Of a DNA stretch of 6,263 bases, positions 1 through 5,868 are shown piece by piece. The position numbers and the translations under genes were made by a program. Below the pieces are notes generated by a model that saw only the letters and a program-made list of their open reading frames with translations, was not told the DNA's origin and did no database searches. This stretch comes from CAZCTO01 sp964501725 (GTDB taxonomy: Bacteria > Bacillota > Clostridia > Saccharofermentanales > Saccharofermentanaceae): positions 1 to 6,263 of the forward strand of contig CAZCTO010000036.1 in assembly GCA_964501725.1 (NCBI GenBank), read 5' to 3'. Every line of letters starts with the position of its first letter. The first letter of the stretch is position 1.

Positions 1-62
1 GCACTATTTACGCGGAATCGATGCACTATTCTCATCGGTCAGCGTGCTCTTTTTCTGCGGCA
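1..62 (-). mobile_element. possible nested IS21-like end inside istA
   Basis: The istA homology breaks at about 63/64. The sequence after it on the minus strand starts with TG (at 62) and contains two copies of AATAGTGC (plus-strand positions 22-29 and 1-8), 21 bp apart. Short direct repeats at about two-helical-turn spacing just inside a TG end are the same design as the IS21 termini at 203-275 and 6193-6263. I therefore infer a second, different IS21-like element extending leftward off the window. Only two repeats are visible, so a plain deletion junction remains possible. Confidence 0.3.
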
Positions 63-135
63 TATTCATTTTCGCCACCTCTCTCTGGCTCAGGCCGCTG
101 TACACGGCCCTCACAATGGATAAATAGTCTAACAT
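4..135 (-). pseudogene. istA: istA fragment, IS21-family transposase N-terminus
   Basis: The ATG at 135 is preceded by GGAGG at 142-146 with a 6-nt spacer. The first 24 codons (MLDYLSIVRAVYSGLSQREV, then AKMN) read like the N-terminal helix-turn-helix start of IS21-family IstA transposases, which normally run to about 400-500 residues with a DDE catalytic core. After codon 24 (position 64) the homology is lost and the frame ends at a TAG at 4-6, giving only 43 codons. No catalytic domain and no istB helper ATPase gene are present, so this copy cannot make a transposase. The break coincides with what may be the end of another element. I am fairly sure of the family from the N-terminus alone and much less sure of what caused the break. 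Confidence 0.7.
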
Positions 136-158
136 TTTAAACCTCCGTAAGCTCTATT

Positions 159-172
159 CTGTCTTATGACAG
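159..172. other. small inverted repeat upstream of istA
   Basis: CTGTC, a TTAT loop and GACAG form a 5-bp perfect inverted repeat just upstream of the istA ribosome binding site. It could be part of the istA promoter region or a minor leader hairpin. No terminator-type T run follows in either direction. Confidence 0.3.
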
Positions 173-202
173 TTATTTGATCTTACAGGATGTTTTATTG
201 AA

Positions 203-275
203 TGGCTCTCTACTGCGCGGCAAGTGGCTCTCAAATCCCGCGCGCATGGCTCTCTAACTCCGCGCGCATGGCTCT
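203..275 (-). repeat. four 22-bp direct repeats, IS21 terminal transposase sites
   Basis: TGGCTCT on the plus strand starts at 203, 225, 247 and 269, an exact 22-bp period. On the minus strand each unit begins AGAGCCA, and the two outermost units agree over AGAGCCATGCGCGCGG before diverging. The array lies between the outer end of the element and istA. The spacing of two helical turns puts all copies on one face of the DNA, as expected for transposase binding sites at IS21 termini. Confidence 0.75.
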
Positions 276-293
276 AATCTGGCGCGTTTCGCA

Positions 294-524
294 GCCCTCT
301 CGTCGGAGAAGAATATAGATGCGCCGATACCCGTACCGGATGCGCACGGAGGCGATTTCCTTGATTCTCATTTTTAGAAAGGCCTGCGTGTCTCGTGTCG
401 ATGAATACCGATGCGTTACCCGGGGGAAACGGATGGCCCGGCAGGCCTTGCGTTCACTTACCCGAAACACCCTCTGCATATATCGGACAACCTCTCGACG
501 ACCCGCAGGCCTTAGAATTTTTTT
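294..524 (-). pseudogene. IS3-family orfB fragment (transposase N-terminus)
   Basis: This frame is entered by -1 slippage from orfA. It reads KKILRPAGRREVVRYM, continues through VSERKACRAIRFPRVTHRY and ends in the recognisable stretch RIRYGYRRIYILLRREG. That is the usual OrfB start of IS407-type elements: a helix-turn-helix region and the linker before the rve integrase core. Homology stops at about 294, where the frame runs into the IS21 terminal repeats and ends at a TGA at 231-233. A full OrfB is about 270-290 residues with a DDE triad; only about 75 residues remain and none of the catalytic acids is present. An ATG at 479 opens the same frame but is internal, because homology extends upstream to the frameshift site. 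It cannot provide transposase activity. Confidence 0.75.
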
Positions 525-778
525 GAGAGGACGTCCTGGAGCATAACCTTGTCTAAACTCAGATCCGCCACGAGCTTCTTAAGTCGAGTGTTTTCTTCTT
601 CTAACTGCCGCAGTCGCTTCATGTCGCTGGGCAGCATCCCTCCATATTTGTTTTTCCAGCGATAGAATGTCTGCTCGGTGACCCCGATTTTTCGGCATAC
701 TTCCTGCACTGGTGCGCCAAGCTCAACCTGCTGGAGGATAAATGCAATTTGCTCTTCTGTGTGTCTTTGTGTCTTCAT
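512..778 (-). CDS. IS3-family transposase OrfA (helix-turn-helix, leucine zipper)
   Basis: The protein has 88 residues. It opens with KTQRHTEEQIAFILQQVELG and continues through VCRKIGVTEQTFYRWKNKYGG, the helix-turn-helix of Tnp_1/IS3 OrfA proteins that binds the terminal inverted repeats. The C-terminal half (LRQLEEENTRLKKLVADLSL) is the leucine-zipper coiled coil used for OrfA/OrfAB multimerisation. I place the start at the ATG at 778, because GGGAG at 787-791 lies 8 nt upstream. A GTG at 787 would overlap that site and is not needed. The length is normal for the family. The gene ends at TAA 512-514, just after an A7 slippage site that would have joined it to orfB. With orfB truncated, the intact OrfA can at most repress or bind IS3 ends. 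Confidence 0.88.
   Translation of the reverse strand: MKTQRHTEEQIAFILQQVELGAPVQEVCRKIGVTEQTFYRWKNKYGGMLPSDMKRLRQLEEENTRLKKLVADLSLDKVMLQDVLSKKF
518..524 (-). promoter_or_regulatory. -1 programmed frameshift heptamer A_AAA_AAA
   Basis: Seven consecutive A residues on the minus strand sit in the orfA frame as tcA AAA AAA ttc, three codons before the orfA stop. Moving back one base enters the orfB frame (AAA AAA ATT CTA). This matches the classical IS3-family slippery site for making the OrfAB transposase. Confidence 0.7.
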
Positions 779-860
779 TTTGCTCACTCCCTTTCTCCCA
801 TTTTATCTGTTTTTCTAACATTGGGAGTGGACTATATTTTTAGGGAGCAGGTCAAACACA

Positions 861-873
861 GCGGCTCCGCCGC
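861..873. terminator. weak GC-rich hairpin downstream of the operon
   Basis: GCGGC, a 3-nt loop and GCCGC form a 5-bp perfect stem. On the minus strand it is followed by TGTGTTTG, a poor U tract. It is the only hairpin found between the ABC gene and the IS3 end, so it is the best candidate for the operon terminator. It is short and could instead be flank sequence left by the IS insertion. Confidence 0.25.
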
Positions 874-900
874 ATTGAAATAATCAAGTAATAAATTTCG

Positions 901-999
901 TCAATTTTTTTGTCTACGATGTTTTCTTTTTTGGTCTGTCACATTATCAAAGCACTCATCGTTGCCTGAGGATTCGTCTGAAGGCCCCTTATCTGACAT
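901..999 (-). CDS. possible 32-codon ORF coupled to the ABC transporter gene
   Basis: The stop codon of the 756-aa ABC gene and an ATG overlap as TGATG (997-1001), an arrangement that usually marks translational coupling. The frame runs 32 codons to a TGA at 901-903. The product starts MSDKGPSDESSGNDE and ends in a basic tail, QKRKHRRQKN; it has one cysteine, no signal peptide and no membrane segment. The acidic N-terminal half and basic C-terminal tail are distinctive, but I recognise no family. There is no Shine-Dalgarno sequence of its own, so expression would depend on coupling. A chance ORF of this length in AT-rich DNA is quite possible; alternatively it is the remnant of a longer gene cut by the IS3 insertion. 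Confidence 0.3.
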   Translation of the reverse strand: MSDKGPSDESSGNDECFDNVTDQKRKHRRQKN

Positions 1000-3269
1000 C
1001 ATTGAGAAAATAGTTCAGCTGGCATTTTTCTTGCCATTTTCCTCAACCCTACACCCATTTGAAAAAACACAAGTAAGGCAAAAATCAAAGTAATTGAGGC
1101 GATCAGTAAAAATGGGAAATTTGAAATCAATATATTTATATTTGGAATAAAACATGGTACTACAAATTTTAAAACAGCAAACATAATCATTGCAAGAAAG
1201 AAGGATAGAATCGCAATCACGGCAGAATCAAAAAGGAGAATTAACAGAACGCTGCGATTATTCGCTCCTAGACTTTTCATAATTGCAACCTCCTTTTTTC
1301 GTTCAAGTACAGCAATTTTCGAGAATGAACTGAGCATGGCAATGGAGATGAAAAAAAGAACTAATCCCACCATAACAAGTGCAAGACTAAAAAATCGCGT
1401 TTGAATTGATACGTTCGCTTTAAGGGTTTCGAGTTGAGTACTGGCTTCATATGCAGAGTCCTCATTAATTTTGTCTTTGATTTGTATAGCTTCATCTGGA
1501 TTCGACAAATAAATATCAATTGAAATAGGATCAATCTCTTGCAAGTCTTGAATAAGTTCATTTGTATATCGCAGTTCTAAATCTTCTGACAAGTAAATTC
1601 CGGAGACATAAATAGCAAATAATCCGTTGAAATTTAGTGCTAATTTTTTCTCGAATATTCTATTGATATCCGTAATCGAAATATTTCCGGCAAAAACTTG
1701 TTCTTTGGTGTAATCATTATTAATTCCAAATTCATTCAATACATTACACAGCAATCCAGTACTAATTAAGATCTGATTACTTGTTTCGGGCATCTTTCCA
1801 TACATCAATTGCTCCGTAGTCTCTACTTCTTTCATCGAACCATGCAATCCACCCGTTGTCATTCCCTGCACTTCTGTATAATATTGAAATAGCTCTTGGC
1901 GTTCAAAAATAGCATCCGTTAACTTTTTTTGTAGAAGTTCTTTAATTAATTCAGCGCTAACAAAGCTATATGTTTCATCAAATGAATTTCTAGTACGATT
2001 TACACCAACAATGGTCAAACTAATGCTATTGCCCACACCATCATTTAGTAGAATTACCTCTCCGATGCAATTCTCATCAAAAAGTTGTTGAGCAACATCT
2101 TCTCCAATAATGATTTCATTATTAGTTGTTATAAATTGTCCCTCTATTTCATTTGTCATCACCCTGTCCTCGAAAAAGTCACTGATGTCAATTTGTTTTA
2201 TGTGCGCATTAGCAGTTCTTGTTGATGTGCTGAAAAGCCAATCATTACTAACATTTTGATATGTTAGCACCATTTCTTTTATATCGTAATTACTTTGAAT
2301 CGATTGAATTTCATCAGTGGTGAACGACATTTCCATGAATCCAGTGTTAGGTCCATTTCCGTAATATAAATTAATCAAATCATTTTCAAGATAATTCACG
2401 TTTACGTTGTGTGAAAGCTCATTACCAGATTGATTCAGCTGGATAACCGCTGCTATTGAAATAATTGCTAATGCAATAACTAAAGCAATGGAAATAATTT
2501 TCCCCTTGCGTAACTTAACACTATTTTTACCTAAAGTTATGAAAGCATCAAAAAAATGTGTTTTCAGATTATTTTTTTCATTTTGAGTGGTATCATTCTT
2601 TGTAGATATAATCGTATTCTGTGTACTAGTAAGAATCATATCGCTAATGAAGATACCATCAGAGAGTGTAATAATACGGTCTGCATATTTACGAGCTTTT
2701 TCCATGTCATGAGAGACAACTATTACATGTCTATCTTTGTTTAAAGATTTGAGCAGTTTCAGTACCAAGTCAGCGTTATTTGAATCAAGATTTCCGGTTG
2801 GTTCGTCAGCAATAATTATCGAGGCATCCTTACAGATACTTCTAACCACAGCAGCCCGCTGCTTTTCGCCACCTGAGAGAGTTTCAACTTTCTGATCCGG
2901 ATCAGATATACCCAAAGCCACAATCTCGTTGCGAATGCTTTCGGTATCTTTTTTTGCTCCCGAAAAAGATGTTGCTATTTCAACATTTTGAATAGTTGAC
3001 AATCCCGAAATAAGATTCGAATCTTGAAATACAAAACCAATATTTTTGGCTCTATAATCACTCAAGTCTTCCTGTATGTTTTGACCATTAAAAATTACAT
3101 CCCCAGAAGTAGGTTTATCGAGCCCGCCAATGATATTAAGCAGGGTAGTTTTTCCAACACCTGATGTACCGACAATAAATGTCATTTCACTACTATTTAT
3201 AGTAAGGCTGATATTCTTTAGTATTTCCTTCTCTCCATGTTTTTTGTAAATATTATTTAGAATTATCAT
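999..3269 (-). CDS. MacB-type ABC transporter, fused ATPase and FtsX-like permease
   Basis: The 756-residue protein begins with a complete ABC ATPase: Walker A GTSGVGKT (34-41), Q-loop Gln82, signature LSGGEKQR (131-138), Walker B IIIADEPTGNLD (151-162) and H-loop His187. A linker leads to one membrane helix (about 258-277), a large extracellular domain (about 280-620) and three further helices (about 626-648, 674-700 and 717-740). The motif ERKKEVAIMKSLGAN (656-670) is the FtsX/MacB cytoplasmic coupling element. This is MacB topology in a single chain, so a homodimer would form the working transporter. MacB-type proteins act as extracellular mechanotransducers or peptide/toxin pumps rather than classical importers. 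There is no peptidase C39 domain, so it is not a leader-cleaving bacteriocin exporter. The ATG at 3269 overlaps the end of the preceding gene by 17 bp, with GGGGG at 3278-3282 as a weak ribosome site, implying coupling. Self-immunity or export for the 165-aa protein is inferred from context. Confidence 0.9.
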   Translation of the reverse strand: MIILNNIYKKHGEKEILKNISLTINSSEMTFIVGTSGVGKTTLLNIIGGLDKPTSGDVIFNGQNIQEDLSDYRAKNIGFVFQDSNLISGLSTIQNVEIATSFSGAKKDTESIRNEIVALGISDPDQKVETLSGGEKQRAAVVRSICKDASIIIADEPTGNLDSNNADLVLKLLKSLNKDRHVIVVSHDMEKARKYADRIITLSDGIFISDMILTSTQNTIISTKNDTTQNEKNNLKTHFFDAFITLGKNSVKLRKGKIISIALVIALAIISIAAVIQLNQSGNELSHNVNVNYLENDLINLYYGNGPNTGFMEMSFTTDEIQSIQSNYDIKEMVLTYQNVSNDWLFSTSTRTANAHIKQIDISDFFEDRVMTNEIEGQFITTNNEIIIGEDVAQQLFDENCIGEVILLNDGVGNSISLTIVGVNRTRNSFDETYSFVSAELIKELLQKKLTDAIFERQELFQYYTEVQGMTTGGLHGSMKEVETTEQLMYGKMPETSNQILISTGLLCNVLNEFGINNDYTKEQVFAGNISITDINRIFEKKLALNFNGLFAIYVSGIYLSEDLELRYTNELIQDLQEIDPISIDIYLSNPDEAIQIKDKINEDSAYEASTQLETLKANVSIQTRFFSLALVMVGLVLFFISIAMLSSFSKIAVLERKKEVAIMKSLGANNRSVLLILLFDSAVIAILSFFLAMIMFAVLKFVVPCFIPNINILISNFPFLLIASITLIFALLVFFQMGVGLRKMARKMPAELFSQ

Positions 3270-5070
3270 CCTTGTAGCCCCCGATTTCTAAATGTCGAAT
3301 TGCATTAGCATAAGTTACAGCCGGCAAATTATACATATCATTTGCCTTTATATTCAATTTGTATAGCCCATTCTCAGTCATCAATGTTTCAGCAAATAAT
3401 TTTTGCGCATCCAAATAGCTATAGTTGTTTATTCGCCCTAATGAAACCATAAATCGATATGTCGTCACAATATCAGGCTCAATATCATCACTTATATACG
3501 CACAAACTCCACCATTTGTTTGAAGGGAATTAAAAATCTCAACAAATTCTTTGTCTGAAATAATCTTCAATGCCAGTGCTTTATCAACTATAAAAATATC
3601 ATTGATAAAGACGGAATTTTTAATGCTATTATCTTCTAGCGCTTTTTCGAAACCTTTTTGAATTTTGTTGCGTTGCGTTTTTGTTAATTTTATATCAACA
3701 TCAAAAAGCTGCAAATCCATAACTACTTCTACAGTTCTTCTTGCAGTAACAACATCAGCGACAATCGATTGGTCGTATTCAAGGGAGCGAAGAATATTAT
3801 CAACTTGCAACTGAAAATACGCATCATCGTATTCTCGGTCATATCCATTCATTAGTTGATCTAAGATTATGTTGTAGTAAAGTATAGTAGATCTCTCATA
3901 TAAATTCTCAATCAATGGTAAATCGGAATAATTTTGTTGAATTAAATTTTGCAGTTTATCTTCATTGAGTGGATAACCAGTTTTTCTTGCTAATATTACA
4001 CCATAAGCAGTTGCTTCAATATTGATATTGGATATAAACAACTCTTCATTATTAATTATTTCTTCAATTTTCGATTCTATTTTTTTGTTTGCAACTGTAT
4101 TATCAAGTAAACTTAAATTTTTGATAACGTTATATAAAAAAAATACATCGTCCATAGTATCGATATCTTCTGCAGTCAAGTTGCTATAGTAATCTTGTAA
4201 TTTTTCAGCAGAATAATCAGGCTCGAAGAAACATGCAACATTCAAATACTCAGAATATTGTAATGCATGAATTAACGAATCGATTGGGATCGACTCATAA
4301 TAATCTTTCCAATATTCAAACCAAGGTTCCAGCTTTTCTTTATCAATCTCTTCGCCCATTCCGAATACAGAAATACAGTAGAGAATATCCCCGCCCGAAT
4401 TATAGAATGTTATATCTCTTTGACTTTTAAAATCATATAATTCATAGGCTTTTCGAATTCCGTCTTCAAGGTTAAATGATTCTTGGGATAATCTGTCTCC
4501 AAGTATCCTTTTAACCATCGATGAGGCTATTAATTTCACATTGATTGAATCATCCTCGCTATCAATAAAAAACAAGTCTGCTTCTTTATCATAGTAATTC
4601 AATAGTGCACTAAAAACATTTGTATAATCAAGTTCTATTCCCAAATTTAAACACAATTGCATATAATAAGTTAAATTTAGGAAGTCTAAGTTGTCTATTC
4701 GCGTGTTAACAATAAATGATAAGCTTTGTTCCAAAGAAGTAAGTTCATATTCTGGAATAAGCTTCGATACTTGTACAAGTGAATTAGCTGTATATAAATC
4801 AACTGTGGTATTTGTATTATCCGTAAATCCGAAATAATAGCTATCTTCGAGAGTTAATGAGTAAAGAAGATCATTAATGTTGCTTTTTTCATTCTCTTCA
4901 ATATCAAAATCAACACCATACAAATTACTAAAACTATATTTATATTTAATTGTCGCTTCGCTATGCCAGTAGTTGAGAATCGAGAAAAATATCAATACAC
5001 TTAGCAAAACAATAATCACTGCAATTGAAGCAATTTGTTTAGATTTTGGCTTGTTATTTGCTCTAATCAT
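3253..5070 (-). CDS. single-pass anchored extracellular helical protein, unknown family
   Basis: The protein has 605 residues. A short basic N-terminus (IRANNKPKSK) precedes one hydrophobic helix at about 12-32, with no clear signal peptidase site, so I read it as a signal anchor with the remaining ~570 residues outside. The outer part is acidic, rich in Tyr, Asn, Asp and Leu, and appears all-helical. Near the C-terminus, NGGVCAYI (519-526), EPDIVTTYRFMVSLG (531-545) and TENGLYKL (565-572) recall the turn-plus-helix repeats of alpha/alpha-toroid proteins (prenyltransferase/terpene-cyclase or complement-like folds). That is a visual resemblance; I see no catalytic set. The start at 5070 has AGGGAGAGGC (5076-5085) just upstream. 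The gene lies 76 bp after the secreted-protein gene and overlaps the ABC transporter gene by 17 bp. A role in immunity, toxin maturation or sensing with the transporter is inference. I do not recognise the family. Confidence 0.85.
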   Translation of the reverse strand: MIRANNKPKSKQIASIAVIIVLLSVLIFFSILNYWHSEATIKYKYSFSNLYGVDFDIEENEKSNINDLLYSLTLEDSYYFGFTDNTNTTVDLYTANSLVQVSKLIPEYELTSLEQSLSFIVNTRIDNLDFLNLTYYMQLCLNLGIELDYTNVFSALLNYYDKEADLFFIDSEDDSINVKLIASSMVKRILGDRLSQESFNLEDGIRKAYELYDFKSQRDITFYNSGGDILYCISVFGMGEEIDKEKLEPWFEYWKDYYESIPIDSLIHALQYSEYLNVACFFEPDYSAEKLQDYYSNLTAEDIDTMDDVFFLYNVIKNLSLLDNTVANKKIESKIEEIINNEELFISNINIEATAYGVILARKTGYPLNEDKLQNLIQQNYSDLPLIENLYERSTILYYNIILDQLMNGYDREYDDAYFQLQVDNILRSLEYDQSIVADVVTARRTVEVVMDLQLFDVDIKLTKTQRNKIQKGFEKALEDNSIKNSVFINDIFIVDKALALKIISDKEFVEIFNSLQTNGGVCAYISDDIEPDIVTTYRFMVSLGRINNYSYLDAQKLFAETLMTENGLYKLNIKANDMYNLPAVTYANAIRHLEIGGYKDDNSK

Positions 5071-5102
5071 TTAATGCCTCTCCCTATTCTCACAAATTCT
5101 AT

Positions 5103-5139
5103 AGATATAGTGGGTGTATTTGTAACACCCACTATATCT
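5103..5139 (-). promoter_or_regulatory. 15-bp intercistronic hairpin without U tract
   Basis: AGATATAGTGGGTGT (5103-5117) pairs perfectly with ACACCCACTATATCT (5125-5139) across a 7-nt loop. It starts 7 nt after the stop of the 165-aa gene and ends 33 nt before the start of the 605-aa gene. On the minus strand it is followed by ATAGAATTTG, not a run of U, so it is not a standard intrinsic terminator. The likely roles are partial termination, or RNA processing and 3'-end protection, giving more transcript for the secreted protein than for the membrane genes. Confidence 0.7.
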
Positions 5140-5146
5140 TAAGAAA

Positions 5147-5644
5147 TTAAGTGGAACAAGACAAACTATAAAAATTGCTGCCTAGTTGCACGCGGCCAGA
5201 AGTTCCAAAATTGCTTGATAAAATATATATTCCCATTTTAACAGTATAATCAAAGGTAGAATTAATTTGCCATGTATTATTAACTGTCATAGAATCAATA
5301 TACTGATTACCGCTAGTACTTCCGCCTCCTCCAGTACCACTCACAGAAAGTCCACCAAGACCTGTGACAGAGACAATGTTTGTATGTTGAATAGAATCAG
5401 CATTGTACGGGGAATCTCCACGCCATTTTGTTTTTGATGTCCCCCAAACTCTGGTGTTATTGAAGCCATTAGGAAATATGATTTTTACTGAAAATCCAGT
5501 GAGCGATGAAGCCCCACTATGTTTAAGAATTTTGTTTTTAGAGTAAGATCCTCCAAATACAGATGCAAAAACCGGACCAGAAGAAATAGCGACGATTAAT
5601 ACAATTGCGGATAATAGCACCAATACTTTTTTGTTTTTTTTCAT
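5147..5644 (-). CDS. secreted 165-aa protein, candidate bacteriocin-like effector
   Basis: A classical Sec signal peptide (MKKNKK, hydrophobic core 7-21, cleavage site VFA|SV after residue 27) leaves a mature protein of about 138 residues. The mature part is rich in Ser, Gly, Asn and Thr and alternates polar and hydrophobic residues (FSVKIIF, DYTVKMGIYIL, GRVQLGSNFY), suggesting beta strands. A glycine/serine hinge (about 95-113, with GTGGGGSTSG) divides it into two halves. It has three Trp residues (67, 74, 125) and a single Cys (163) next to the C-terminus. There is no double-glycine leader, no lantibiotic-type Cys/Ser pattern and no transmembrane helix in the mature part. The ATG at 5644 has AAGGAGA at 5651-5657. 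It is first in the operon, ahead of an anchored protein and a MacB-type transporter, a context like lactococcin 972 loci, but I cannot align it to Lcn972. Toxin function is inference; a secreted signal or surface protein is an alternative. Confidence 0.85.
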   Translation of the reverse strand: MKKNKKVLVLLSAIVLIVAISSGPVFASVFGGSYSKNKILKHSGASSLTGFSVKIIFPNGFNNTRVWGTSKTKWRGDSPYNADSIQHTNIVSVTGLGGLSVSGTGGGGSTSGNQYIDSMTVNNTWQINSTFDYTVKMGIYILSSNFGTSGRVQLGSNFYSLSCST

Positions 5645-5712
5645 TGTTTTTCTCCTTTTGTTTGATTAAAATAAGCGAAAGAAATAATGATTAATCCATA
5701 TGTTGAGCCCAA
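5641..5712 (-). other. possible TTG-started leader ORF overlapping the effector start
   Basis: A purine-rich run (5715-5732, including AAGGAGGG) stands about 70 nt upstream of the 165-aa gene with no ATG at useful spacing. A TTG at 5712 opens 23 codons ending QTKGEKQ, whose TGA (5641-5643) overlaps the effector ATG. The distance from GGAGG to the TTG is only 3 nt, which is poor. The overlap would give coupling, but the ORF could be chance and the purine run a ribosome standby site. Confidence 0.2.
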
Positions 5713-5829
5713 ATCCCTCCTTCCTTTCCTTCAAAAAAACACCTTAATTGGAATTCCGTCAATATGCAATTAGCGCTGTCAGTCATCGCATTGTGTAAAA
5801 CATTGTAGATAATAATGCATACTATTAAT

Positions 5830-5858
5830 AAGATAACAATATCACAAATTATTGTCAA
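5830..5858 (-). promoter_or_regulatory. sigma-A-like promoter of the operon
   Basis: On the minus strand a perfect -35 TTGACA (5853-5858) is followed, after exactly 17 bp, by TATCTT (5830-5835), matching the -10 consensus at 4 of 6 positions. The predicted start, about 5823, leaves a 5' leader of about 180 nt before the 165-aa gene. This is the best promoter match in the upstream region. Confidence 0.55.
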
Positions 5859-5868
5859 TAATATTTGT
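5844..5868. promoter_or_regulatory. palindromic operator candidate over the -35 box
   Basis: ATTATTG (5848-5854), a central T and CAATAAT (5856-5862) form a perfect 7-1-7 palindrome covering the -35 hexamer. The symmetry extends outward with ACAAAT (5844-5849) and ATTTGT (5863-5868), offset by two bases. A dimeric repressor bound here would block the promoter. No regulator gene is in the window, and AT-rich DNA yields palindromes readily, so this is a candidate only. Confidence 0.4.

Larger units (their letters stand above)
1..293 (-). mobile_element. IS21-family element, one terminus with truncated istA
   Basis: On the minus strand the reading is: an outer end beginning TGCGAAACGCGCC at 293, four AGAGCCA repeats at exactly 22-bp spacing, then a GGAGG ribosome binding site and the start of an IstA-like protein. 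Multiple subterminal repeats upstream of istA are typical of IS21 elements. The outer end lies directly against the point where IS3 orfB homology stops (Arg-Arg-Glu-Gly, where a Trp codon would be expected next), so this element appears to have inserted into the IS3 element. Its body is missing: istA homology stops at about position 64. The exact terminal base is inferred from the loss of orfB homology and a TG start, not from a seen target duplication. Confidence 0.7.
294..854 (-). mobile_element. IS3-family (IS407-like) element, truncated in orfB
   Basis: The element reads on the minus strand from a presumed terminal TGACCTGCTCCCTAAAAAT at 854, through orfA, an A7 frameshift site and the first part of orfB, until the IS21-like end at about 293. 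OrfA and OrfB sequences are typical of the IS407 group. The terminal base is assigned by the TGACCTG start common in this group and by the change to AT-rich cargo sequence beyond it. The 3' end with the DDE catalytic domain is not in the window, so the left inverted repeat remains but the element is not autonomous as seen. Confidence 0.75.

Noticed and set aside
203..275. Regular 22-bp repeats as a CRISPR array
   Set aside because: The period equals the whole repeat unit with no separate spacers, only a 7-bp core is common to all copies, and the array sits at an IS21 end next to istA.
319..546. 75-codon plus-strand ORF
   Set aside because: It lies antisense to the IS3 orfB/orfA junction, whose minus-strand frames show clear transposase homology; its residues are low-complexity Arg/Thr shadows.
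779..787. Upstream GTG start for IS3 orfA
   Set aside because: The GTG at 787 overlaps the GGGAG ribosome site that is ideally spaced for the ATG at 778, and the family usually begins near that ATG.
1361..1561. 66-codon minus-strand ORF inside the ABC gene
   Set aside because: It is an alternative frame within the well-supported 756-aa transporter, has no ribosome site and no recognisable features.
2556..2744. 62-codon plus-strand ORF
   Set aside because: It is antisense to the ATPase-permease linker of the ABC transporter; the opposite strand carries conserved ABC motifs.
4233..4430. 65-codon plus-strand ORF
   Set aside because: It is antisense to the 605-aa gene and has no ribosome binding site or family resemblance.
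5147..5644. Direct assignment to the lactococcin 972 family
   Set aside because: The operon layout is similar, but the protein is longer than the usual precursor and I cannot see the Lcn972 core pattern, so only an analogy is claimed.
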